From NCBI RefSeq assembly GCF_964275005.1, contig NC_092690.1, positions 11,412,010 to 11,476,009 on the forward strand: 64,000 bases of DNA. Reading direction: 5' to 3'. This DNA is from Diadema setosum. Taxonomy: Eukaryota; Echinodermata; Echinoidea; Diadematoida; Diadematidae. Below are positions 25,461 to 38,600 of the stretch, piece by piece; position 1 is the stretch's first letter, and each line of letters begins with the position of its first letter. The position numbers and the translations under genes were made by a program. The notes beneath the pieces were generated by a model. The model was not told the origin of the DNA, ran no database searches, and saw only the letters and a list, made by a program, of their open reading frames with translations.

Positions 25461-28400
25461 ATGGCTGCCCATTCCCCATCGATAGTTTGGCAGCTTACGC
25501 TCGCTGTCCTCCTTCTCATGGTACACGAAGGTAAGATCTTTACAAATATTTTGAAAGTTTGTGAATTGGCTTTTATATGAATTCATTCAACACGGACACA
25601 TTCTTTCCTGGAAAAGACAAAGAACAAAAAAAAAAAAATAGTACGATTCTAATTGCATGTTGTTGTTCTTTTTGTTCAAAATTTCCCCTGTTATCGAGGA
25701 AGTGAAAAGGGGAACTGTACCATAATTGCACGGCCCTTTATGTTTCATTACCATGGATCTACAAGATTGTGATGTAGATTTGTAAACGAAACAAAATTAC
25801 TTTAGCTTCCTCCCGACATGTCTAGTTCGTAGTATTTCAGCTGTGGGTATGATTATTGTACCATAATGTGTACGGCTATCAACTTCTATCTCACTTCTCC
25901 AATTTATGAAAGTAAATATGATTTGGTTTTTGATGTTCCCAGGTGTCGGCCAGCAGACGATTACCATCCAACCATCGAGTAGCACCGAATTCGTCGGCGA
26001 TTCCGTGTTGCTCCTGTGTTCGATCACCGACAAGGAGGGCGCGGTCACTTGGGTCAAAGACGGCACCACGGCCATCTCGAGTGACCGGACGATCATCGAT
26101 CCGACGCAGACGTCGAAATACCAGATCCTCGGCGACGACATCGCTGGCAGTTTCAATCTAAACATCCTCGACCTCACCGAGGACGACTCGGGCGACTATG
26201 TGTGCCGAGTTTCAGCAGCGGGAACGAGTACGGCGGTCGCGTCTGACACAGCCACTCTTGTTGTAGAACGTAAGTTAGGGCTCGTGACATTCTATATTTG
26301 CTACAGCTGTATATCAAAAGTTTTCATATCAAAAACTTTATGAAACAACAGACAGAAACACCATTGAAAATCATCTGTTATCTTATTCTAAAGTTCGTGA
26401 ATATTCTAGAACATATAGTAATAATTGAAAGTAAAGCACAATGATAATACTTAGCAGACTACAATATTACTTTTTTTTTCTATGCAGCAATTCCTGTCCA
26501 AGCCTTTGTCACGGAGCCGACCAGTGCTCAGGCCACCACCGATAACTCGGCCGTCCTGCAGTGCGTCATCGAAAACAAGGAGGGTAATGTCGAGTGGGTC
26601 AAAGACGGTGTCGTCATCAGCAACAACACCGAGATCACAGACTCGTCGCTTATTCGGTACAGCATCACGGGCACTGCCGCCGACGGCGAGTATAACCTAC
26701 AGGTGAGTAGCAATCTCACACTATAATGAGTATCGTGCCAGATAAGGCATGGGTTTAGATCATATTTAGGTTCTCCCCTTTAACACAATTACCTTATAAC
26801 TCTTCTCGTAGACTGAATCTCTTCACGTATTATGGAAAACAGAGAATATAATATTTTCCATTATTAAAGGTTAATTTAACCAACTAACATGTTGGAAAGC
26901 TTCTTGAACACAGCTTAATGCAATGGTGTTAAGTATAATTATGGTTACGATTACTTCACGTATAAGATTATTTTCATATTTCCATTTACAAAATTCCATA
27001 AAGTGATGGCATTGTAGGCAACAGTCTTCACGAGCATTCGTAATTGAGCTTTAGGGGAAACACTACATAAAATATGGAGTCACTTGAATCATTTTTTTTT
27101 GTCTGTTTGTCCAACAACAGATTGTGACGGTAGAAATGTCCGACGCCGGCACCTACCGTTGCCAGGTTACCGCTGCCGGAAACAGCGCCGCAATCACATC
27201 CGGGGATGCCGTGCTTACGGTGCGCGATTCCAGCGAGGTGCAGAGTATCGTTGTTCCGCCTTCGGACAAGACGGCCACCGTTGGAACGTCCGTCACGCTG
27301 GTCTGTTACGTGTCGGCGCTGTCCGGGTCGGTGCGCTGGTTGAAGGACGGCGTCCAGATCAGCGAGAATCGCGAACTCGTGAACGGAGATACAAGGTAAG
27401 GAAGGTTTTCTTATGTTTAAAACAAAATATGTCCCCTTTTTCACTGGCACCTGGGATCATTTACATAAATCTACTAACCCCTGGTACACTGACACAATTA
27501 ATGTTTTCAAGAAAAGGAAGAAGATATTCGGTTATGTCCTGTTCCTATTTAGATGATACTAGGAGACATTTTCGTAATCATGAATTCAATCCAAGACATG
27601 AGGTTTCATCGTAATAAAACATTGAGGAAAACTTGTGTCAAAACTTATTAAAATTCCATCATTCCTGGACGTTGTGCAGAGTGTTGTATTGAGGATGTTG
27701 ATTACCATAGCAACATGCAATTGCTCATATACTGATGTGTACCTTTCCTCCGCCCTCTCCACAGTGGTAGGATCTCTATCATCGGCAACGACGAGGACGG
27801 CGAGTATAACTTTTACATCAGCGAGGTCGAGGACGACGACCAGGCCTTGTATTTCTGCGTCCTGTCGGCTTCGGACACCGACTCGTCCGTGGCTTCGTCT
27901 CCAGCCACGCTTACCGTTTCGCGTAAGTCGAAATCGTGGTCGCATAGAAGAGTTTGTTTAACATCCTAATCGGAGAAGTGCAGCGACAAACATGGCTAAT
28001 GATGTAGTAGTTTCTGGATCAGACCTAGCGATAGTGTGATGGTACATGTATAGCAGTGAGTAACGACGGGTAAAGACAAATAGGATGGGGATACACGTAT
28101 CTCATAATATTGACAGAAAGCGAGGGAACGAGCCATGATCAGGACATATTTGATAGTTCGACTGAATATTTTACAACGAAACTCGAAGCAATTATTGAGA
28201 TGTTGGAATATCTAAGCACACCATTATGTCAAAAAATGCAACAACACCTATTATGTTAAATGTCCATTCACCAGAGCGTTAAAACAACGAGTAGATTGAT
28301 ATTTTCGATGTCTTTTTTCTTGGTGGAACAGCTGCCGAGGCCCCGAATTCTCTCTCGCCGACTTGCACCCTCACTCCGTCTGAGAACCTCAGCGAAAACG

Positions 28401-31400
28401 ACGCCGTGACCCTGACCTGCGAGTCCACCGGCGGCACACCGCAACCAACGCTGCGGTGGTCGAACGACGTCGACGCCAATGCCGACTCGGGCAACCAGAC
28501 ACAGGACTCGTCGTCGGCCACGAACACGCTGTCGCTGATCCTCACCAAGGACCTAAGCGGAGTGGTCTACACCTGTCGCTCCACGCATCCTGCCTACTCC
28601 GAGCCGGTAGAGTGCTCCCTGTCGCCTTTAGATTTCCAAAGTAAGTTTGCACTTGTTTGCACTCTTCTGTCATCACAACTTGCTGAGCTATCGAACCACT
28701 TCCATCGCTTTAGTGGTCTTTGTCAAACGGCCATGTGCCAGTCTTACCTAAGAACGCTTACACAAAATATGCAAAGTATGAATGTTTTCTCGAAGAAAAT
28801 GTATGTACAGGGACATTGGGAAAATAATTTCGATAACCGCGGATGGTGGTTTTGCCAACTAGAAAAAAGGATACCACAGTACACTGCATTCTCTTCTTGC
28901 ATCTTTCGACGACCATAGCAACCACCATCTGTTACATTACCCCTAACATTTCCTTCATTTTCCTTCAAACTCTCACAGTTATTGCAACCATCAACGTGAC
29001 GCTTGACGTGAGTACCCTGACCATTGAGGAGGACAAGCAAGGAATGTTGGTGTGCTCGGCGGCCGGTGACCCGCCAGTCCTGGGCTACACGTGGTACTAC
29101 AACGGCGCTGAGATCGTTACCACTGACGAAAGGTGAGAACAATAGAATTTTAATTCTTCCCACCATCAAATCACCTAAGAGAATTATACTGTAGCAATCA
29201 CGAAATCCCTCTACATATCATGAATAAAAAAACCATTTGCAGTTGAAAATATAATGTCTGAAATTATCATAACAATTCACTAATCATACGTTATACGGAG
29301 ATGATTATTCTTTCCATGTATTACGTACTTAGCTATCATAATACACTTCGTTAAAATTGTTGAAACTGCAATCAGTTAAATGAAAAATGAGATACCGGCA
29401 CTTACTGTGTAAAGAATTGAATACTGATTAAAAAAAAAAAAAAAAAAAAAAAAAAACGGAACACGTGAGTATGAAACGGTGTTTTTCATTTGCTCTCCAC
29501 CTAGGTTTCTGATTTCAACAACCAATAGCAAGGACAGTTCTACCCTGACGATAGTGAGCGCAACTCTGAGTATGGACGAGTCGACCATCCAATGCAGGGC
29601 ACACAATCGTATCGATGAACGGACGGACAGTGTGCTGCTAAAGATCAAAGGTAAGCTTCCTTCAACATCTGGAAGCATCATTTTAGAATTCTCGACACGC
29701 AAAAATTGATCCAGAGGGCTGCACTGTGAAACATGATAAGATTATGGGAATCACCGGGACACTCAAGTCGTACGTTACAAAAGATATAGATATAGATCCT
29801 CTCTTCCCACGATCGTTTTCTACCAAAATTTAATGACTTATTTAATGACTAAAGGTATAATTGATATCTCTATGAGGGTACAGATTGCATACTCTCTGCG
29901 TAAAGCAGTGTATGTGACGCACCCGTATTTTTCAAAACAATGTGACATAGTGAGCCAACTAAGACATGGTGGCGCTCTTGATAAACAGCGCCACCACACA
30001 GCCAAGGTGTCGTCATCTCATCAAAAGATTTTGCCTCGTCCGTATCGGTGCGATCATCATGTTTGCTTGATAGTTTGTGTGAGTGGAGACTAATCAGCAT
30101 CACTGCTCTTGTCTTTGTATCTACAGAGGACAACCTCACGACGTACGTTCTTGCCGCTCTCGGTCTCATTGCCACCATCATCTTCGTCGCCATCGTCGTC
30201 GGTTTCATCATCTGGGTCTGCTACAGGATAAAGAAGAAGAACCAGAAAGGTAAGAACAGCCAACATACATTCACACAGTTCAGATAATGATTGTCTTGAG
30301 AGTGAGACGTACACGATCGAACGATAACTGGCTTACACTAAACACAGTCTCTAAGTGCACTGCACACTTGCCGTTTATAGGAGTCTGTAACTGTGTCTTG
30401 AACAAGCAAGAATGAGCTAAACGGCTTCTAAAATTGTTAAGTCTTGGGAAATGATACAAGCGGATTCTGTTCAGTTGTGTATCAATATTTTGATCTATGT
30501 CCATATTTCAAACTTAGTGTTGACAATAGCGGTTTCAACGCATCCTTTTACGTTTCAAGAAATTATGATAATAGATGTTGCAAAAATGGTGACAGAGGAT
30601 GCATTTTGTAATACGTTTCACTTTTCTGTCACACCACAGTTTACCCTGACCACGAGGCACAGGGCGAAGCCAAGCGGATGCCGAACACGAACTACTTCAT
30701 CGGGGCGACAAACATGGGCGGGACTATGATTCCCAACGGGACTGTGGTGAAGACTGAGAATGAGGAGACTAAGAAGAAGCACCGCAAACACAAGGACAGG
30801 AAACATAGGAAGCACCGCAAGGAGAAGAAGGACAAATCCAAGGTGCTGGACCACGATGCTTCAAGGACGCCCAACCCGCTGAGCACGCGCGACGGAGACC
30901 ACGAGGTGCTACCCACCATCACCGGCTACAAGAGACCGGGTGCCAGCAGCCGCGACCCTGGTGTCTACCCGACCTACCCTGCAGGAATGTACCCCATCGA
31001 CGGGCACTCGCCGCTCCCGCACTACCAGGACGGGTATCCGGCCGGTGAGCCGAACGCGGGCAGGAGGTCGTCGGTGGAGAAGTCCGGTAGGAGGAGCTCG
31101 AAGGACGCTAAGATCTCGCTGTCGCCGGGAGAGTACCAGGCACGGGATGAGTACGAGAGGAAGCTGCGAGAGCTGCAGGGACTTCGATCGGACCTCATCA
31201 ACGCCGAGGAAGAGAAGAAGAAAAAGAAGAAGCACAAGAAGCACAAGAAAGATGTAAGTTTTCTTTTCCTTGCAACAAACTTGATTTTAATAACTCTTTA
31301 CTCGAATATTTTTTAAATGTGTCCAGAAATATTTGCACCCCAAATAATAAACTATTCAAAGTTATGAGTGAATGGCGTTTCAGTTTCGTCGTTATATTTC

Positions 31401-31682
31401 CAGTTATCTATTTATTTTCTTTTGCGAAAACACGATCAATCCACAGTTGCATTTATATTCTTAAAATGAATGATAGCCTAGTAAATTAAAAAGTGGATTG
31501 GACTGAAATGTTGTCACCCATTATCATACTTTTATTATCAAACATTGCGCATGATATTCATTTTTCATTTATCACTTTTCGTCATATTTGTATAGATAAG
31601 ATGAATGAATGATTAATCGTTGGTTCTCCTCTTTCTGATCTTTTCCCCTCCACAGAAGTCAAAGAAGGAATCTTCGCGGTGA
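25461..31682 (+). CDS. Five-Ig-domain type I membrane receptor, basic cytoplasmic tail
   Basis: Coding exons: 25461-25530, 25943-26269, 26488-26702, 27121-27395, 27765-27922, 28332-28640, 28979-29132, 29505-29650, 30127-30249, 30640-31253 and 31656-31682, giving 2418 nt and 805 aa in consistent phases. Residues 1-23 are a signal peptide (hydrophobic core LTLAVLLLMV). Five Ig folds follow: Cys49/Trp60/Cys111 with DSGDYVC, Cys158/Trp169/Cys218 with DAGTYRC, Cys266/Trp277/Cys327, Cys378/Trp391/Cys430, and Cys477/Trp490/Cys533. The transmembrane helix is about 558-583, followed by a stop-transfer RIKKKNQK. The tail (~220 aa) holds two clusters of Lys/His/Arg (one near KHRKHKDRKHRKHRK, one at the C-terminus) around a Pro/Tyr/Gly-rich stretch. 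Ig domains 2, 3 and 5 are each split by an intron. The architecture suggests adhesion or recognition at the cell surface; ligand and orthologue are not recognised. The tail has no evident ITIM or ITAM. Confidence 0.88.
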
Positions 31683-32880
31683 GAGACTAGCTTTCTTGGA
31701 AGATGAATGGACTATACTTCCTTGACAGTACTCTGAGCTGTGATTGGCTGTGAGTGAACCAACGTCTACCATGCGTATTCTTGCCATTCTATAATACCTT
31801 GGTACTTCTTGTGCTGCCGGAACTGTTTTCGCACCGACAAAGAGAAGTTATACCACACTCGACTGCAGAGTAATGGCCAGAGAAAGGAATGGCCGCGGAA
31901 TAATCTGCACACATTGGCAAGACTTGGACAATGGGAAAAGTTGCAGTGGAAGGCACGCGAATCGTTGCTATTGTGACGTCGAAACGGGAAACACTGAATG
32001 GAATTGTTTAATGAGAAATGTACACGATATGTGTAGCTAAACTCAACAACAGGTGTTACATCAATGCAACGAACATCTTGATGTGTGTGACATCACGATG
32101 TGAAATTATAGACGACTTATGTGATATTCTTCATGTATTTCAGTCTGTTTGATTTGTGCAAGCAAACAGTGATGATAACAACACAAGTCTTGGCACTTCT
32201 CATTTTGTACTATACTCAATATTGATGAATGTGGACACCACTCTATCTTTGATAATTCTCCAGTCGATACACAGTATTACTGCAATGGTGGACAGAAAGG
32301 AACAACTGTTTCTATTGCGCATGTAAATGGTTTTGATGATACATATACAACTCATTTATCCCCCCAAAGTTTGTGTGTTTTTCTTTGTATGATACTTTTT
32401 TTTTATTTATATAAGTCAGAGTTTACGAGACCACAAAATAGCAATACCAAATTTTACGATGTAAACAAAGTTTACCACTTTAATGAAAGACCCCCAGAGT
32501 TACGCGGAATCATAAAAGCATGTTTGTTGGGTGCGCAGATTCGTGAAACTGGATTAACAATGCTTCCTTTGTGACGTCACTAGAAGGTGACAATGACGTG
32601 TCCGGAATGGTGTCTTACAATGGTATATCTTTCTGCCTTCCAAAGTTTCAGCAGGAATTTGACCTTATCTCAATGATGTGCCAAAGCGGAGAAACATTGG
32701 CGAACAAGAGCTTACCAGTGAGATAAATCAAAGATTTCTATCAACTATAGCTTTACGACGAATATTCTTTAAGGGAATGAACGGCGGTTCATTAACATGC
32801 AAAGTGTACAATAACAATAACAATTGTGAACAATTGGCTGTACTAGATATGTCTGTGAAATAAATTTATGAACTGTTAGT
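31683..32880 (+). other. 3' UTR of the Ig-receptor gene
   Basis: Non-coding sequence from the stop codon to just past the AATAAA at 32859. No repeat or competing exon is visible in it. Confidence 0.6.
32859..32864 (+). terminator. Polyadenylation signal AATAAA
   Basis: Canonical hexamer within GTGAAATAAATTTATG, about 1.18 kb after the Ig-receptor stop. It is the best poly(A) signal before the simple-repeat region at 32.96 kb. Confidence 0.6.
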
Positions 32881-32961
32881 CATGATCAAATGAAAATATT
32901 CTTCTTACATTTTGTTTTGTCATTGTCATCGCAGGACACCCATGAGGTGTGTTATGCAGTT

Positions 32962-33090
32962 ACACACACGCACACACACATTCACACACACACACACACA
33001 CACACAGACACACACACACACATATGTATATACATACATATATATAATCTCTATATATGTAATTATATATATTATATGATTACATATAAT
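32962..33090 (+). repeat. (CA)n and AT-rich microsatellites
   Basis: A CA/CACACG run at 32962-33020 is followed by TATA-rich sequence up to the inverted repeat at 33097. Confidence 0.85.
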
Positions 33091-33096
33091 TTTATA

Positions 33097-33304
33097 TGTG
33101 TGCCGGATGAAAAACTTGCAGTATAGACGTTGCAGTGATGTTCACTCTTGCCTTTATTCCCCAAGCTTTCGGCTGTTTCACCAGCCTTTTTCAAGGGCTT
33201 TTAAGGCGTGGGGATTTGCTTGTTGTGTGTGGTGTGGTGTGGAATAAAGGCAAGAGTGAACATCACTGCAACGTCTATACTGCAAGTTTTTCTTCCGGCA
33301 CACA
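33097..33304. repeat. Long-armed inverted repeat with hammerhead-like core
   Basis: Two ~62-bp arms (left starts TGTGTGCCGGATGAAAAACT, right is its near-perfect inverse) enclose ~80 bp. Read on the minus strand, the left end of that spacer shows CTTGAAAAA, a GGCTG/CAGCC stem with loop GTGAAA, then GAAAGC (33165-33198). This resembles a degenerate hammerhead-ribozyme core (CUGAUGA, stem II, GAAA). Such ribozymes are known in the terminal repeats of Penelope-like elements, and one lies 1.2 kb away. The association is an inference. Confidence 0.6.
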
Positions 33305-33359
33305 TATACCAATGATGCAGTACCCACCACGTACGAGGCCAAGCCCGCTTCACGTTATA

Positions 33360-33408
<49 letters not shown>

Positions 33409-33421
33409 TGTATGTAAACAT

Positions 33422-33452
<31 letters not shown>

Positions 33453-33821
33453 TTGATTATTTTGATTTATACCATCTTCAAAATAGAATTTGCCATTGAC
33501 TTGATAAAGCCCTATGGGTGAAAATTTGTTAAAACAACCCTACGTTTTCCACCAAGTTTCTTTAATTACTTCTGTTGCGAACCAATGTCTTCTTAGACTC
33601 CGAGCAGAAACCCTTTGCTGTATATATATATATATATATAGATATATGTATAATGTATATAGGAGTATTGAAAAAATTCACCTGGTTGACTGCAGGTTCA
33701 TCCGTATTTATTGCAGTCAACCGCGTGAACTTGTTTCAATACTTCTGTCTAAAGCTCTTCCTTTGAGGATATCGAGCACTCTTCATAGTAGGATAGAATC
33801 ACCAAGTGTATGTATATATAG

Positions 33822-33854
<33 letters not shown>

Positions 33855-33860
33855 GATGCA
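33360..33860. repeat. (TA)n tracts, a hairpin and a second hammerhead-like motif
   Basis: TA dinucleotide tracts occur at 33360-33405, 33429-33452, 33621-33645 and 33815-33855. Between them, 33500-33525 reads CTTGATAAA, GCCC-TAT-GGGT, GAAAA, again a hammerhead-like layout but on the plus strand. At 33666-33741 an imperfect hairpin pairs GGTTGACTGCA with TGCAGTCAACC. Probably the remains of Penelope-type terminal repeats. Confidence 0.45.
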
Positions 33861-34429
33861 AAATACAGTAAATTCCCTTAAACCTTCAACGTACACATAT
33901 ATGAACTTCTGTTCTGGTGTATTGTTAATGTTTAGATAATCTGAGAGTAACATTATGAACAATACTAGATGAAAATGAAAAGTCACAATGCGCCTTGGAA
34001 TAATGATAATGGTCATGTACCAAATAAACAGAGGGCGTATTCTACTACATGTATTTAGCATTCGTATACTCAAGACCCGTTGCAGCGGGTATACGAGTGA
34101 ACATGCGATTGTGTGCGGCCGTAATTTGGGAAAGTATAATTCGTGAGCCATTACATATCTACGTTCATGCCCAGTACCCGGAAGGAAGCTCCTTGACGTG
34201 TTGATGATTGTTTGGAGTTCTTTCATGTGTCAGTCATCGAAGGCTTCTATATATGTCCTTGTATAATGCAACATTGTAGGTATGTTTTTACATGTGTTGT
34301 TCGTTGTGTCTTAATGTAGTGCGATTGAATGTTGTGTTTGGTTTCTGATTATGATGTTTTTGTGGTTGTTTGAATCTTTGTCTGAAGTTTGTCGTTTGTA
34401 GACAGCCAGGGGACATTGTTTGAATGTTA

Positions 34430-36900
34430 GACTGTACGCTACGTTCTTATAGTTTCAGTCCCTTGACGTCGGACGGAGGGTGCATATGGCCGGATCCGAT
34501 TTTGATTTCTGTATCTGTTACTGCTGGATGGTCGCATATCTGACAACTGTTGTACCCCCAGTTTTGGCTGCCAGTCACTGCCAGTAGGTATGATCGGTTT
34601 GTGGACTTTTGATCGCGTTAGCAGACTTTTGAGATACGGTGGTTGTCTTTGGGCATGCAGAGGATGTACGGCTACCTCGGGGCCAAGTGATGGAACTTGT
34701 TTAAGTGTCGGCCATACCTTCCAAACCTCTTTCACGAATTGCTGTGATGTTTGATAGTATGTCGTTACAAAAACCTTGCGTGTGTGGGAGTCTTTGGGTT
34801 TGTGGTTTTCACGATTTCGTAAGGATGAGCGTCTTTTTGCTATCGCGCGGTCCCTCCCTGCTTGTACGATGTCTAAGGGGTACCCCGCTGCTGCAACAAA
34901 CAATTGTCCCAGATTCGAAGAAATTCCTTGTGATCAGAAATGACTCGTATTGAGCCAAGCAAGCAAGTAAGCAAGGAAAACAAAGACGAATTTGTGCGGA
35001 TATAACGACAACTTTTTTTTTTTTTTTTGAAACCGAATGATAACAACGGGAAAAATCTTAAAACCAGAAAAGGTCAATTCTCCGTGAATTGTCTGAATTA
35101 TTGTTGCGTGCAAGCAGAGACTAAGATCTGACAGTGCCAAAGAGAACGCAATGAAGGTGATGCGCCGCAAGTTCATAAAGTCTCTTTCCGAGGGCCGAGA
35201 TGGAACGGCATCGGAATATTTGGAAGCTTTAGCTTTCGCTAAAAAATATGCCTAACTGTTATCTCAAACGCTACAATACGAATTAGCGTTCCGAAATGGT
35301 GCACATTATCCGAAATGTTAAGTTAACCTTTCCGAAGACGCTTAAAGGAAGTATCTAATTGTGAGCGGGAAATGTTTACGAACGTAGAGAACTGTAGTAT
35401 AATCTCGGGAGAAATTTCGAACATGTTCAAAATTTCTTTGCGATAAGAAAAACTGGTTGCAAAAATGAAAACTGTTTTTGAGTTTGATTGCACCTGTTAC
35501 CGAACCCTGACGGAATTTAAAGTCTGCTATTATTCGCTACTTTGGCAAACATTAGCCGCTCAGTTAGATACCCCATTTCCGTAACTTTGATTATGAGAGA
35601 AATTGAATTAGATGTCAAAATCAAAGTATGATGATGTCGTAAGCTAAAATTTGAATTAACTCAACTCTAGCTAATCGAAATACTACAGTATTTCAGTTCA
35701 TCAGTTACCGGGTACTGGTTTTTGTTCTCGTAAACGGCATGTACCCGTCAATCTCGTCGGGTAAAACATTTACGCAAAGCACGCATTCAACCTGGCGGGT
35801 GCTTCGCAACATGCTGGCAGCACAATATGGCGCTCTGGCAGTAAAAGTCATCACGCGTTTCGCGCATCGCACTTTACAGTAATAGTGAGAGAAAATGAGA
35901 TGTTGGGTACGGTGTCCTTGAAGGAAATAAAACATGAGAGTATAAATTGTGATGTGAACTTTCACCATAATACACGTCATTTATATCAATAATTTGTCAT
36001 AGAATGAAAGATAAATTCGGACTTTAGTCACAGCTTTCATCCACGCGAGTTACGCTAAACGCAGCGCTGAGCTGATAGCGAGATGACCTTACCTATAGTT
36101 GCGTGAATTTTCCTTCATCTCTCTCTTCTCAGATGTTCAGAATGATTAGCATGCAGATAACAAAGAGCAGGCCCCATTTACGACATGATTACGAGGTATA
36201 TGATATCAAATTTGAAACAATTACTGATTAAGCGTCGAGGGAAAAAAAGAGATGATTGTAATTATCGCGAGAATGCTCTCGCATTTTCGAGTCGCATTTC
36301 CTGTTTTTCTGTTCATCAAAATGAAGTCGTCATATTATTCGATGCATGTAACCAAATTTTAACAGAGCATGTTCATATGATAAAGTGTATTTTCCACAAG
36401 TGTTCGGATACAACGAGAATCCGGATATAACCAGAAAAATCACCCGGAACCAACGATCTCGTTATGACGGGATTCCCCTGTAAGTCTTCTTCTTTGTGAC
36501 CTCCGAAGAACAGTGGACTATTGTGACTACCCTGCTGAAGAGGGTTCTGATGACAGCAAATTTATGAACCAAGGGGTGATGTGATTTGAAATTTAGGGTT
36601 GGCTTTCTGTGAACTGAAGTGGAGAGGGCGCCATCAGCTTCGACGTTGATTTCCACATCTACGAATGATAGTTTCTCATCCTTGCATGTTTCTTGCGTGA
36701 AGAAATGTGCATGATCCCAGGAGCTGATGCAGCTGAAGGGAGCACTCTCTTTTTCCAGGATGACGAACGTATCGTCCAGATACGTGGATTGCGTCTTGTG
36801 TATGGATTTAGAGATGTGGTCACAAATCAACTCCTTGGACAACCCCTATTCCAACTCATACTGAGGAGGTATCCCCTCCCATACAAGGAAGATCTTGTAT
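34430..36900 (-). mobile_element. Penelope-like retroelement, degenerate and interrupted
   Basis: Two minus-strand coding blocks belong to one element. The block at about 36470-36880 carries reverse-transcriptase sequence with the catalytic YLDDT, then FTQET, LSFVDVEI, SVHRKPT and SHHPLVHKFAVIRTLF, typical of Penelope-like RT. The block at about 34440-34950 carries the following connector: AGYPLDIV, FVTTYYQTS, VWKVWPTLK and YLKSLLTRSKV, the region before the GIY-YIG endonuclease of this family. The endonuclease itself is not recognisable. About 1.5 kb of foreign DNA separates the blocks. The element is inactive. Confidence 0.75.
34955..36480. mobile_element. Insertion inside the Penelope-like element
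   Basis: Sequence unrelated to the retroelement lies between its two coding blocks. Its right border, read inward, starts CAGGGGAATCCCGTCATAAC and abuts TA (36481-36482), the form of a pogo/Tigger-like terminus. A matching left end was not found, so the insert may be truncated, rearranged or composite. No coding exon is seen inside. Confidence 0.45.
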
Positions 36901-37660
36901 TGTTTTCTTGTTTATCTATTTATTTATCTTTAAAAATTTGATTTGATGCAAATGTTTAAACATTTTAAAGAAAAATAAATTATCAAGGACAATGTGACGA
37001 CTAAATTGCCATATCTGTCACCTCCTTTTCTGCTAGTCCGTTTCGTATGTACCACTGTGGAAAAACGGGAGAGGGTGTGGCCACATGAGTGAGGAGCTTT
37101 TACATTTTTAGAATTGAAATTCAAAGATCTGGTGCTCACTTTCGGTGGCATTCTAAGAAATTTTTCAATAAAAAAGTAACAAAAAAATCAAGATAGAGGG
37201 GAATCTAAACGGCTAAATCTGGGTACCACTCACGTCTCGTTCAGCGTGTGTGCCTTTACTGTTTCCTAAGTCTATGGGGGTGCATAGCACTCATTGGTAA
37301 CTACAAAATAAATGGTAGTGAAAAAGAGGTGACAGATATCACACGCAATAGACCATTTTTTTAGCTGATGTGTGATTTTCTTAATTACTGATTATTTGAA
37401 AATCTTAATATCCTACTATGGAGAAAGTGGAGCTTTCAACATTTCTACCCCCACCCGTAGAACAGCCATCTTTCCAAGCAATTTTGTATCAAAATTTTAA
37501 GTTGATAATACGATCTGATGTGTCTACATTTATCATTTTCATCATATGTCCCTAAACATATGTGAACACACATTGATTTTCTCCAACAATATTGTCTAGT
37601 AGTGGAAGATAAATTTTGAGCTCTTCCAAACACTATATGTTTTAGCTCTAATCTGAAGGT

Positions 37661-38600
37661 CAATTTCAATTTCAATTCAATTTTATTTCCATTTCCATTG
37701 AATAAACTGAAAAAAAATATATACAATACATTTACAGAACATATTTGTAACAATTTCAAAGAAAACGTATAAGTGGTCACGAGTAACAACAGAATTTCCT
37801 TTCTAAGGTATATACATATACCTAATACAAAGATTAGAATGGAAATGGAGGGTCCCACTAAAAAGCAAAGCTTGTAGGGTATGGGACCCTCGAAAAATAC
37901 GTACACAAAATCATTGAAACCAATGTCAACTGACATGAAATTAACTTAGGAAGGAAAAAAAGAAGAAAAAAAAAAGAAAGAAAAAGAACAAAAAGGGGGA
38001 AATGAGACCATGGTACAACATACGCCATCGTGGACACAATTAAGCATACTGTACTTCATGATGGAAATGCAATAATAAAACAATAAAACGCTCCCTGGTT
38101 TGATATTGCAATTGATTGGGTGCATATGCCGGTATGAATGCATAGGAACGGATATAAAAAAGAGAAAGAGAATAGACTCACTGTTGTCTGGTATAATAAA
38201 AGAAATATCTGAGGTAAACTTATGTTAGACAGATTGAAAGATTAAAAGATGATTTCTGTGTGATACCTTAATACTTGTAAAAAAAAAAAAAAAAAAACCC
38301 AAACGACTTGATTGAGACAATGAAACCGAACCTAATTTGGTTGTATGTCACAAGATTTCAACAGAAAGAATTTTAATTTGTTCTTAAAAGAATTCAAAGT
38401 TTGTGCTGTTATTATGTCGTTGGGAAGTGAGTTCCAAAACTTTGGCCCCTCGTAGATGAAGGTTTGCTGAGCCAGCAATGTCCTAAAAAATGGCAAATGA
38501 AATTCGTTGGATTGCCTTGTAGGACAGCAAAGGTCGACAGCAAACAGGAGCACCCCGACAGACGACAAAATCACATTCTAAAAAGGACCACCCGTACATC
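37661..38600 (-). mobile_element. LINE family A, 5'-truncated 3' end (copy 1)
   Basis: On the minus strand, 38334-38574 encodes the C-terminal end of a non-LTR ORF2: TRQSNEFHLPFFRT, LLAQQTFIYEGPKFWNSLP, then LNSFKNKLKFFLL. The 3' UTR runs down to a short AATTTC-type hexamer tail near 37665-37695. The same C-terminal motif and tail style occur in the copy at 60490-62860. Reverse transcriptase and endonuclease are missing, as usual for 5' truncation. Confidence 0.8.

Noticed and set aside
30909-31257. Open frames opposite to and overlapping the last large exon of the Ig receptor
   Set aside because: They shadow a GC-rich coding exon. The plus-strand frame alone joins its neighbours in phase and gives recognisable protein.
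33097-33304. Bacterial-type terminator or CRISPR-like repeat because of the long inverted arms
   Set aside because: The sequence is eukaryotic, the arms are far too long, and there is no array of spaced direct repeats.
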